Shown here one piece after another: positions 11,893 to 24,054 of a stretch of 64,000 bases of DNA. The position numbers and the translations under genes are program-made. Source of the DNA: Amblyomma americanum (taxonomy: Eukaryota; Arthropoda; Arachnida; Ixodida; Ixodidae); NCBI RefSeq assembly GCF_052857255.1, contig NW_027526503.1, forward strand, positions 496,001 to 560,000, written 5' to 3'. The notes under the pieces are model-generated. The model made no database searches. It was not told where the DNA came from and saw only the letters and a program-made list of their open reading frames with translations. Positions within the stretch are counted from its first letter, which is position 1, and every line of letters starts with the position of its first letter.

Positions 11893-13058
11893 AAAAGCAT
11901 GTATTCTTGCTTAATACAACGAAACAAGCTGTTTTAGAGCGAAACGAGCTAAATCTGAACACATCGGTTTTACAAGTGCCCATGTGATACGCGTCAAAAC
12001 GTTTTCTTCTATAACTGCGCGAAAAGCATGTATTCGTGCTTAAAACATTGAAACAAGCGGTTTTAGACCGAAACGAGCTAAATCTGAACACATCGGTTTT
12101 ACATGTGTCCCTGTGACACGCGTCAAAACTTTTTCTCTTATAGCAGCGCGAAAAGCATGTATTCTTGCTTAATACAACGAAACAAGTTGTTTTAGACCGA
12201 AACGAGCTAAATCACAACACATCGGTTTTACAAGTGTTCCCCTGACACGCGTCAAAACTTTTTCTCTTATAGCAGCGCGAAAAGCATGTATTCTTGCTTA
12301 ATACAACGAAACAAGTTGTTTTAGACCGAAACGAGCTAAATCACAACACATCGGTTTTACAAGTGTTCCCCTGATACGCGTCTAAACTTTTTCTCTTATA
12401 ACTGCGCGAAAAGCATGTATTCGTGCTTAAAACAACGAAACAAGCTGTTTTAGTCCGAAACGAGCTAAATCACAACACATCGGTTTTACAAGTGTTCCTC
12501 TGATACGCGTCAAAACTTGTTTCTTATAACTGCGCGAAAAGCATGTATTCGTGCTTAAAACAACCAAACAAGCTGTTTTAGACCGAGATGAGCGAAATCT
12601 GAACACATCGGTTTTACAAGTGTCCCTCTAATACGCGTCAAAACTTTTTCTTCTATAACTGCGCGAAAAGCATGTATTCGTGCCTAAAACAACGAAACAA
12701 GCTGTTTTATACCAAAACGAGCTATATCTGAACACATCGGTTTTACAAGTATCCACGTGATACGCGTCAAAACTTTTTCTTTTATAACTGCGCGAAAAGC
12801 ATGTATTCGTGCTTACTCCAACGAGACAAGCTGTTTTAGACCGAAACGAGGTAAATCACAACACATCGGTTTTACAAGTTTTCCTCTGATAGGCGTCAAA
12901 ACTTTTTCTCTTATAACTGCGTGAAAAGCATGTATTCGTGCTTAATACAACGAAACAAGCTGTTTTAGTCCGAAACGAGCTAAATCACAACACATCGGTT
13001 TTACAAGTGTTCCTCTGATACGCGTCAAACCCTTTTCTCTTATAACTGCGCGAAAAGC
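11893..13058 (+). repeat. 11-monomer tandem duplication, right copy
   Basis: This is the second copy of the 10480-11645 block. Small private differences include ttgtttcttat near 12517 (ttttttcttat in the left copy) and ccaaacaag near 12564 (ccaagcaag in the left copy). The match ends near 13058, where cttactcc follows in place of cttaaaac. Confidence 0.88.
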
Positions 13059-14904
13059 ATGTATTCGTGCTTACTCCAACGAGACAAGCTGTTTTAGACC
13101 GAAACGAGGTAAATCACAACACATCGGTTTTACAAGTTTTCCTCTGATACGCGTCAAAACTTTTTCTCTTGTATCTGCGTGAAAAGCATGTATTCGTGCT
13201 TAATCCAACGAAACAAGCTGTTTTAGACCGAAACGAGGTAAATCACAACACATCGGTTTTACAAGTCTCCCTAATACGCGTCAAAACGTTTTCTTCTATA
13301 ACTGCGCGAAAAGCATGTATTCGTGCTTAAAACATCGAAACAAGCGGTTTTAGACCGAAACGGGCTAAATCACAACACATCGGTTTTACAAGTATCCACG
13401 TGATACGCGTCAAAACTTTTTTTTTATAATTGCGCGAAAAGCATGTATTCGTGTTTAATCCAACGAAACAAGCTGTTTTAGACCGAAACGAGGTAAATCA
13501 CAACACATCGGTTTTACAAGTTTTCCTCTGATACGCGTCAAAACCTTTTCTCTTATAACTGCGCGAAAAGCATGTATTCGTGCTTAATACAACGAAACAA
13601 GCTGTTTTAGACCGAAACGAGCTGAATCACAACACATCGGTTTTACAAGTCTCCCTAATATGCGTCAAAACGTTTTCTTCTATACCTGCACGAAAAGCAT
13701 GTATTCGTGCTTAAAACATCGAAACAAGTGGTTTTAGACCGAAACGAGCTAAATCACAACACATCGGTTTTACAAGTATCCACGTGATACGCGTCAAAAC
13801 TTTTTCTCTTATAAATGCGCGAAGAGCATGTATTCTTGCTTAATACAACGAAACAAGCTGTTTTAGATCGAAACGAGCTAAATCTGAACACATCGGTTTT
13901 ACAAGTGTCCCTGTGACACGCGTCAAAAATTTTTCTCTCATAACTGCGTGAAAAGCATGTATTCTTGCTTAATACAACGAAACAAGCTGTTTTAGAGCGA
14001 AACGAGTTAAATCTGAACACATCGGTTTTACAAGTGCCCATGTGATACGCGTCAAAACTTTTTCTCTTATAACTGCGTGAAAAGCATGTATTCGTGCCTA
14101 ATATAACGAAACAAGCTGTTTCAGTCCGAAACGAGCTAAATCACAACACATCGGTTTTACAAGTGTTCTTCTGATACGCGTCAAAACCTTTTCTCTTATA
14201 ACTGCGCGAAAAGCGTGTATTCGTGCCTAATACAACGAAACAAGCTGTTTTAGACCGAAACGAGCTAAATCTGAACACATCGGTTTTACAAGTGTCCCTG
14301 TGACACGCGTCAAAACTTTTTCTCTCATAACTGCGTGAAAAGCATGTATTCGTGCTTAAAACAACGAAACAAGATGTTTTATACCAAAACGAGCTATATC
14401 TGAACACATCGGTTTTACAAGTATCCACGTGATACGCGTCAAAACTTTTTGTCTTATAACTGCGCGAAAAGCATGTATTCGTGCTTACTCCAACGAGACA
14501 AGCTGTTTTAGACCGAAACGAGGTAAATCACAACACATCGGTTTTACAAGTTTTCCTCTGATACGCGTCAAAACTTTTTCTCTTGTATCTGCGTGAAAAG
14601 CATGTATTCGTGCTTAATCCAACGAAACAAGCTGTTTTAGACCGAAACGAGGTAAATCACAACACATCGGTTTTACAAGTCTCCCTAATACGCGTCAAAA
14701 CGTTTTCTTCTATAACTGCGCGAAAAGCATGTATTCGTGCTTAAAACATCGAAACAAGCGGTTTTAGACCGAAACGGGCTAAATCACAACACATCGGTTT
14801 TACAAGTATCCACGTGATACGCGTCAAAACTTTTTCTCTTATAAATGCGCGAAAAGCATGTATTCGTGATTAATCCAACGAAACAAGCTGTTTTAAACCG
14901 AAAC

Positions 14905-16375
14905 GAGCTAAATCACAACACATCGGTTTTACAAGTATCCACGTGATACGCGTCAAAACTTTTTCTCTTATAACTGCGCGAAAAGCATGTATTCGTGCTT
15001 ACTCCAACGAGACAAGCTGTTTTAGACCGAAACGAGGTAAATCACAACACATCGGTTTTACAAGTTTTCCTCTGATACGCGTCAAAACTTTTTCTCTTAT
15101 AACTGCGTGAAAAGCATGTATTCGTGCTTAATACAACGAAACAAGCTGTTTCAGTCCGAAACGAGCTAAATCACAACACATCGGTTTTACAAGTGTTCTT
15201 CTGATACGCGTCAAAACCTTTTCTCTTATAACTGCGCGAAAAGCGTGTATTCGTGCCTAATACAACGAAACAAGCTGTTTTAGACCGAAACGAGCTAAAT
15301 CTGAACACATCGGTTTTACAAGTGTCCCTGTGACACGCGTCAAAACTTTTTCTCTCATAACTGCGTGAAAAGCATGTATTCGTGCTTAAAACAACGAAAC
15401 AAGATGTTTTATACCAAAACGAGCTATATCTGAGCACATCGGTTTTACAAGTATCCACGTGATACGCGTCAAAACTTTTTCTCTTATAACTGCGCAAAAA
15501 GCATGTATTCGTCTTAATCCAGCGAAACAAGCTGTTTTAGACCGAAACGAGCTAAATCACAACACATCGGTTTTACAAGTCTCCCTAATACGCGTCAAAA
15601 CGTTTTCTTCTATAACTGCGCGAAAAGCTTGTATTCGTGCTTAAAACATCGAAACAAGCGGTTTTAGACCGAAACGGGCTAAATCACAACACATCGGTTT
15701 TACAAGTATCCACGTGATACGCGTCAAAACTTTTTCTTTTATAATTGCGCGAAAAGCATGTATTCGTGTTTAATCCAACGAAACAAGCTGTTTTAGACCG
15801 AAACGAGGTAAATCACAACACATTGGTTTTACAAGTTTTACTCTGATACGCGTCAAAACTTTTTCTCTTATAACTGCGCGAAAAGCATGTATTCGTGCTT
15901 AATACAACGAAACAAGCTGTTTTAGACCGAAACGAGCTAAATCACAACACATCGGTTTTACAAGTCTCCCTAATACGCGTCAAAACGTTTTCTTCTATAA
16001 CTGCGCGAAAAGCATGTATTCGTGCTTAAAACATCGAAACAAGCGGTTTTAGACCGAAATGAGCTAAATCACAACACATCGGTTTTACAACTATCCACCT
16101 GATACGCGTCAAAACTTTTTCTCTTATAAATGTGCGAAAAGCATGTATTCGTGCTTAATACAACGAAACAAGCTGTGTTAGACCGAAACGAGCTAAATCT
16201 GAACACATCGGTTTTACAAGTGTCCCTGTGACACGCGTCAAAACGTTTTCTTTTATAACTGCGCGAAAAGCATGTATTCGTGATTAATCCAACGAAACAA
16301 GCTGTTTTAGACCGAAACGAGCTAAATCACAACACATTGGTTTTACGAGTGTTCCTCTGATACGCGTCAAAACTT
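14905..16375 (+). repeat. Higher-order segment, copy 2 (partial)
   Basis: It aligns to 2318-3662 at an offset of 12,587 bp (gatgttttatacc at 15403), rising to 12,713 bp past the extra 127-bp monomer (attgg at 16336 against 3623). The match stops near 16375, where acttttccttctataac joins directly in place of ctttttctcctataac. The copy has therefore been recombined with a downstream part of the segment, and some monomers are missing. Confidence 0.82.
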
Positions 16376-17424
16376 TTCCTTCTATAACTGCGCGAAAAGC
16401 ATGTATTCGTGCATAATACAACGAAGCAAGCTGTTTTAGACCGAAACGAGCTAAATCACAACACATCGGTTTTACAAGTCTCCCTAATACGCGTCAAAAC
16501 GTTTTCTTCTATAACTGCGCGAAAAGCATGTATTCTTGCTTAAAACATCGAAACAAGCGGTTTTAGACCGAAACGAACTAAATCACAACACATCGGTTTT
16601 ACAAGTATCCACGTGATACGCGTCAAAACTTTTTCTCCTATAACTGCGCGAAAAGCATGTATTCGTGCTTAATACAACGAAACAAGTTGTTTTAGACCGA
16701 AACGAGCTAAATCACAACACATCGGTTTTACAAGTGTTCCTCTGATACGCGTCAAAACTTTTTCTCTTATAACTGAGCGAAAAGCATGTATTCGTGCCTA
16801 ATACAACGAAACAAGCTGTTTTAGACCGAGATTAGCTAAATCTGAACACATCGGTTTTACAAGTGTCCCTCTAATACGCGTCAAAACTTTTTCTTCTATA
16901 ACTGCGCGAAAAGCATGTATTCGTGCTTAAAACAACGAAACAAGCTGTTTTATACCAAAACGAGCTATATCTGAACACATCGGTTTTACAAGTATCCACG
17001 TGATACGCGTCAAATCTTTTTCTCTTATAACTGCGCGAAAAGCATGTATTCGTGCTTACTCCAACGAGACAAGCTGTTTTAGACCGAAACGAGGTAAATC
17101 ACAACACATCGGTTTTACAAGTTTTCCTCTGATACGCGTCAAAACGTTTTCTCTTGTAACTGCGTGAAAAGCATGTATTCGTGCTTAATCCAACGAAACA
17201 AGCTGTTTTAGACCGAAACGAGGTAAATCACAACACATCGGTTTTACAAGTCTCCCTAATACGCGTCAAAACGTTTTCTTCTATAACTGCGCGAAAAGCA
17301 TGTATTCGTGCTTAAAACATCGAAACAAGCGGTTTTAGACCGAAACAGGCTAAATCACAACACATCGGTTTTACAAGTATCCACGTGATACGCGTCAAAA
17401 CTTTTTCTTTTATAATTGCGCGAA

Positions 17425-17810
17425 AAGCATGTATTCGTGATTAATCCAACGAAACAAGCTGTTTTAGACCGAAACGAGCTAAATCACAACACATCGGTTT
17501 TACAAGTATCCACGTGATACGCGTCAAAACTTTTTCTCTTATAACTGCGCGAAAAGCATGTATTCGTTCTTACTCCAACGAGACAAGCTGTTTTAGACCG
17601 AAACGAGGTAAATCACATCACATCGGTTTTACAAGTTTTCCTCTGATACGCGTCAAAACTTTTTCTCTTATAACTGCGTGAAAAGCATGCATTCGTGCTT
17701 AATACAACGAAACAAGATGTTTTATACCAAAACGAGCTATATCTGAGCACATCGGTTTTACAAGTATCCACGTGATACGCGTCAAAACTTTTTCTCTTAT
17801 AACTGCGCGA
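17425..17810 (+). repeat. Three-monomer block duplicated at 18579-18962 (9-monomer spacing)
   Basis: Both sites carry the rare aatcacatcacatcgg (catca at 17616 and 18769, offset 1,153) and caagatgttttatacc (gatg at 17716 and 18868, offset 1,152). The 1-bp change in offset is explained by tgtatcgtgc in the right copy against gcattcgtgc in the left. The matching stretch is only about three monomers long. Confidence 0.75.
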
Positions 17811-18867
17811 AAAGCAAGTATTCGTGCTTACTCCAACGAGACAAGCTGTTTTAGACCGAAACGAGGTAAATCACAACACATCGGTTTTACAAGTTTTCCT
17901 CTGATACGCGTCAAAACTTTTTCTCTTGTAACTGCGTGAAAAGCATGTATTCGTGCTTAATCCAACGAAACAAGCTGTTTTAGACCGAAACGAGGTAAAT
18001 CACAACACATCGGTTTTACAAGTCTCCCTAATACGCGTCAAAACGTTTTCTTCTATAACTGCGCGAAAAGCATGTATTCGTGCTTAAAACATCGGAACAA
18101 GCGGTTTTAGACCGAAACGGGCTAAATCACAACACATCGGTTTTACAAGTATCCACGTGATACGCGTCAAAACTTTTTCTTTTATAATTGCGCGAAAAGC
18201 ATGTATTCGTGTTTAATCCAACGAAACAAGCTGTTTTAGACCGAAACGAGGTAAATCACAACACATCGGTTTTACAAGTTTTCCTCTGATACGCGTCAAA
18301 ACTTTTCTCTTATAACTGCGCGAAAAGCATGTATTCGTGCTTAATACAACGAAACAAGCTGTTTTACACCGAAACGAGCTAAATCACAACACATCGGTTT
18401 TACGTCTCCCTAATACGCGTCAAAACGTTTTCTTCTATAACTGCGCGAAAAGCATGTATTCGTGCTTAAAACATCTAAACAAGCGGTTTTAGACCGAAAT
18501 GAGCTAAATCACAACACATCGGTTTTACAAGTATCCACCTGATACGCGTCAAAACTTTTTCTCTTATAAATGCGCGAAAAGCATGTATTCGTGATTAATC
18601 CAACGAAACAAGCTGTTTATACCGAAACGAGCTAAATCACAACACATCAGTTTTACAAGTATCGACGTGATACGCGTCAAAACCTTTTCTCTTATAACTG
18701 CGCGAAAAGCATGTATTCGTGCTTACTCCAACGAGACAAGCTGTTTTAGACCGAAACGAGGTAAATCACATCACATCGGTTTTACAAGTTTTCCTCTGAT
18801 ACGCGTCAAAACTTTTTCTCTTATAACTGCGTGAAAAGCATGTATCGTGCTTAAAACAACGAAACAA

Positions 18868-21320
18868 GATGTTTTATACCAAAACGAGCTATATCTGAGC
18901 ACATCGGTTTTACAAGTATCCACGTGATACGCGTCAAAACTTTTTCTCTTATAACTGCGCAAAAAGCATGTATTCGTGCTTAATCCAACGAAACAAGCTG
19001 TTTTAGACCGAAACGAGGTAAATCACAACACATCGGTTTTACAAGTCTCCCTAATACGCGTCAAAACGTTTTCTTCTATAACTGCGCGAAAAGCTTGTAT
19101 TCGTGCTTAAAACATCGAAACAAGCGGTTTTAGACCGAAACGGGCTAAATCACAACACATCGGTTTTACAAGTATCCACGTGATACGCGTCAAAACTTTT
19201 TCTTTTATAATTGCGCGAAAAGCATGTATTCGTGTTTAATCCAACGAAACAAGCTGTTTTAGACCGAAACGAGGTAAATCACAACACATCGGTTTTACAA
19301 GTTTTACTCTGATACGCGTCAAAACTTTTTCTCTTATAACTGCGCAAAAAGCATGTATTCGTGCTTAATACAACGAAACAAGCTGTTTTAGACCGAAACG
19401 AGCTAAATCACAACACATCGGTTTTACAAGTCTCCCTAATACGCGTCAAAACGTTTTCTTCTATAACTGCGCGAAAAGCATGTATTCGTGCTTAAAACAT
19501 CGAAACAAGCGGTTTTAGACCGAAATGAGCTAAATCACAACACATCGGTTTTACAACTATCCACCTGATACGCGTCAAAACTTTTTCTCTTATAAATGCG
19601 CGAAAAGCATGTATTCGTGCTTAATACAACGAAACAAGCTGTGTTAGACCGAAACGAGCTAAATCTGAACACATCGGTTTTACAAGTGTCCCTGTGACAC
19701 GCGTCAAAACGTTTTCTTTTATAACTGCGCGAAAAGCATGTATTCGTGATTAATCCAACGAAACAAGCTGTTTTAGACCGAAACGAGCTAAATCACAACA
19801 CATTGGTTTTACGAGTGTTCCTCTGATACGCGTCAAAACTTTTTCTCTTATAACTGCGCGAAAAGCATGTATTCGTGCTTAATACAACGAAACAAGCTGT
19901 TTTAGACCGAAACGAGCTAAATCACAACACATCGGTTTTACAAGTCTCTCCAACACGCGTCAAAACTTTTCCTTCTATAACTGCGCGAAAAGCGCAGTTA
20001 TAGCTGTATTCGTGCATAATAATTCGTGCAAGCTGTATTCGTGCATAATACAACGAAACAAGCTGTTTTAGACCGAAACGAGCTAAATCACAACACATCG
20101 GTTTTACAAGTCTCCCTAATACGCGTCAAAACGTTTTCTTCTATAACTGCGCGAAAAGCATGTATTCTTGCTTAAAACATCGAAACAAGCGGTTTTAGAC
20201 CGAAACGAACTAAATCACAACACATCGGTTTTACAAGTATCCACGTGATACGCGTCAAAACTTTTTCTCTTATAACTGCGCGAAAAGCATGTATTCGTGC
20301 TTAATACAACGAAACAAGCTGTTTTAGATCGAAACGAGCTAAATCACAACACATCGGTTTTACAAGTGTTCCTCTGATACGCGTCAAAACTTTTTCTCTT
20401 ATAACTGCGCGAAAAGCATGTATTCGTGCCTAATACAACGAAACAAGCTGTTTTAGACTGAGATGAGCTAAATCTGAAAACTGTTTTACAAGTGTCCCTC
20501 TAATACGCGTCAAAACGTTTTCTTCTAAAACTGCGCGAAAAGCATGTATTCGTGATTAATCCAACGAAACAAGCTGTTTTATACCAAAACGAACTATATC
20601 TGAACACATCGGTTTTACAAGTATCCACGTGATACGCGTCAAAACTTTTTCTCTTATAACTTCGCGAAAAGCATGTATTCGTGCTTAATCCAACGAAACA
20701 AGCTGTTTTAGACCGAAACGAGCTAAATCTGAACACATCGGTTTTACAAATGTCCTTGTGACACGCGTCAAAACTTTTTCTCTTATAACTGCGCGAAAAG
20801 CATGTATTCGTGCTTAAAACAACGAAACAAGCTGTTTTAGACCGAGATGAGCTAAATCTGAACACATCGGTTTTACAAGTGTCCCTCTAATACGCGTCAA
20901 AACTTTTTCTTCTATAACAGCGCGAAAAGCATGTATTCGTGCTTAAAACAACGAAACAAGCTGTTTTATACCAAAACGAGCTATATCTGAACACATCGGT
21001 TTTACAAGTATCCACGTGATACGCGTCAACTTTTTCTCTTATAACTGCGCGAAAAGCATGTATTCGTGCTTAATACAACGAAACAAGCTGCTTTAGACCG
21101 AAACGAGCTAAATCACAACACATCGGTTTTACAAGTCTCCCTTATACGCGTCAAAACGTTTTCTTCTATACCTGCGCGAAAAGCATGTATTCGTGCTTAA
21201 AACATCGAAACAAGTGGTTTTAGACCGAAACGAGCTAAATCACAACACATCGGTTTTACAAGTATCCACGTGATACGCGTCAAAACTTTTTCTCTTATAA
21301 ATGCGCGAAGAGCATGTATT
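18868..21320 (+). repeat. Higher-order segment, copy 3 (contains the palindromic scar)
   Basis: It aligns to 2816-5100. The offset is 16,052 bp at gatgttttatacc and gcttgtattcg (19093), 16,179 after the extra 127-bp monomer (acaacta at 19553) and 16,219 at aaactgttttac (actg at 20480). The last step of 40 bp equals the 39-bp insertion at 19992-20050 plus a 1-bp deletion in copy 1 (gcgtcaacc near 4165). This independent bookkeeping supports the insertion as real relative to its sister copies. Confidence 0.85.
19914..20079 (+). repeat. Aberrant 166-bp monomer with snap-back palindrome and direct repeat
   Basis: This monomer is 166 bp, 39 bp longer than its 127-bp relatives. Positions 19975-19986 read ctataactgcgc and 19992-20003 read the exact reverse complement, gcgcagttatag, separated by a 5-base loop, gaaaa. 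Immediately after, agctgtattcgtgcataata occurs at 20002-20021 and again at 20031-20050, separated by attcgtgca. Sister copies (near 3800, 25670, 55045, 63870) have the plain order ctataactgcgcgaaaagc then atgtattcgtgcataata. The linker just upstream is also unusual (tctctccaacacgcg, against tctctctaatacgcg). The pattern fits replication template switching with fold-back synthesis; that mechanism is inference. Confidence 0.9.
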
Positions 21321-24054
21321 CGTGCTTAATCCAACGAAACAAGCTGTTTTAGACCGAAACGAGGTAAATCACAACACATCGGTTTTACAAGTTTTCCTCT
21401 GATACGCGTCAAAACCTTTTCTCTTATAACTGCGCGAAAAGCATGTATTCGTGCTTAATACAACGAAACAAGCTGTTTTAGACCGAAACGAGCTAAATCA
21501 CAACACATCGGTTTTACAAGTCTCCCTAATACGCGTCAAAACGTTTTCTTCTATACCTGCGCGAAAAGCATGTATTCGTGCTTAAAACATCGAAACAAGT
21601 GGTTTTAGACCGAAACGAGCTAAATCACAACACATCGGTTTTACAAGTATCCACGTGATGCGCGTCAAAACTTTTTCTCTTATAAATGCGCGAAGAGCAT
21701 GTGTTCTTGCTTAATACAACGAAACAAGTTGTTTTAGACCGAAACGAGCTATATCTGAAAACATCGGTTTTACAAGTATCCACATGATACTCGTCAAAAC
21801 TTTTTCTCTTATAACTGCGCGAAAAGCATGTATTCTTGCTTAAAACAACGAAACAAGCTGTTTTAGTCCGAAACGAGCTAAATCTGAACACATCGGTGTT
21901 ACAACTGTCCCTCTAATACGCGTCAAAACTTTTTCTTCTATAACTGCGCGAAAAGCATGTATTCGTGCTTAAAACAACGAAACAAGCTGTTTTGTACCAA
22001 AACGAGCTATATCTGAACACATAGGTTTTACAAGTATCCACGTGATACGCAACTTTTTCTCTTATAACTGCGCGAAAAGCATGTATTCGTGCTTAATACA
22101 ACGAAACAAGCTGTTTTAGATCGAAACGAGCTAAATCTGAACACATCGGTTTTACAAGTGTCCCTGTGACACGCGTCAAAAATTTTTCTCTCATAACTGC
22201 GTGAAAAGCATGTATTCTTGCTTAATACAACGAAACAAGCTGTTTTAGACCGAAACGAGCTAAATCTGAACACATCGGTTTTAGAAGTGCCCTTGTGATA
22301 CGCGTCAAAACGTTTTCTTCTATAACTGCGCGAAAAGCATGTATTCGTGCTTAAAACATCGAAACAAGCGGTTTTAGACCGAAACGAGCTAAATCTGAAC
22401 ACATCGGTTTTACATGTGTCCCTGTGACACGCGTCAAAACTTTTTCTCTTATAGCAGCGCGAAAAGCATGTATTCTTGCCTAATACAACGAAACAAGTTG
22501 TTTTAGACCGAAACGAGCTAAATCACAACACATCGGTTTTACAAGTGTTCCCCTGACACGCGTCAAAACTTTTTCTCTTATAGCAGCGCGAAAAGCATGT
22601 ATTCTTGCTTAATACAACGAAACAAGTTGTTTTAGACCTAAACGAGCTAAATCACAACACATCGGTTTTACAAGTGTCCCTCTAATACGCGTCAAAACTT
22701 TTTCTTCTATAACTGCGCGAAAAGCATGTATTCGTGCTTAAAACAACGAAACAAGCTGTTTTATACCAAAACGAGCTATATCTGAACACATCGGTTTTAC
22801 AAGTATCCACGTGATACGCGTCAAAACTTTTTCTCTCATAACTGCGCGAAAAGCATGTATTCGTGCTTACTCCAACGAGACAAGCTGTTTTAGACCGAAA
22901 CGAGGTAAATCACAACACATCGGTTTTACAAGTGTTCCTCTGATACGCGTCAAAACCTTTTCTCTTATAACTGCGCGAAAAGGATGTATTCGTGCTTAAA
23001 ACAACGAAACAAGCTGTTTTAGACCGAGATGAGCTAAATCTGAACACATCGGTTTTACAAGTGTCCCTCTAATACGCGTCAAAACGTTTTCTTCTATAAC
23101 TGCGCGAAAAGCATGTATTCGTGCTTAAAACAACGAAACAAGCTGTTTTATACCAAAACGAGCTATATCTGAACACATCGGTTTTACAAGTATCCACGTG
23201 ATACGCGTCAAAACTTTTTCTCTTATAACTGCGCGAAAAGCATGTATTCGTGCTTACTCCAACGAGACAAGCTGTTTTAGACCGAAACGAGGTAAATCAC
23301 AACACATCGGTTTTACAAGTTTTCCTCTGATACGCGTCAAAACTTTTTCTCTTGTATCTGCGTGAAAAGCATGTATTCGTGCTTAATCCAACGAAACAAG
23401 CTGTTTTAGACCGAAACGAGGTAAATCACAACACATCGGTTTTACGTCTCCCTAATACGCGTCAAAACCTTTTCTTCTATAACTGCGCGAAAAGCATGTA
23501 TTCGTGCTTAAAACATCGAAACAAGCGGTTTTAGACCGAAACGGGCTAATTCAACACATCGGTTTTACAAGTATCCACGTGATACGCGTCAAAACTTTTT
23601 CTTTTATAATTGCGCGAAAAGCATGTATTCGTGTTTAATCCAACGAAACAAGCTGTTTTAGACCGAAACGAGGTAAATCACAACACATCGGTTTTACAAG
23701 TTTTCCTCTGATACGCGTCAAAACTTTTTCTCTTATAACTGCGCGAAAAGCATGTATTCGTGCTTAATACAACGAAACAAGCTGTTTTAGACCGAAACGA
23801 GCTAAATCACAACACATCGGTTTTACAAGTCTCCCTAATACGCGTCAAAACGTTTTCTTCTATAACTGCGCGAAAATCATGTATTCGTGCTTAAAACATC
23901 GAAACAAGCGGTTTTAGACCGAAATGAGCTAAATCACAACACATCGGTTTTACAAGTATCCACCTGATACGCGTCAAAACTTTTTCTCTTATAAATGCGC
24001 GAAAAGCATGTATTCGTGATTAATCCAACGAAACAAGCTGTTTTAGACCGAAAC

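Noticed and set aside
19975..20003. Rho-independent terminator (hairpin at 19975-20003)
   Set aside because: The inverted repeat lacks a following T-run and lies in a satellite with no gene upstream. A duplication scar explains it better.
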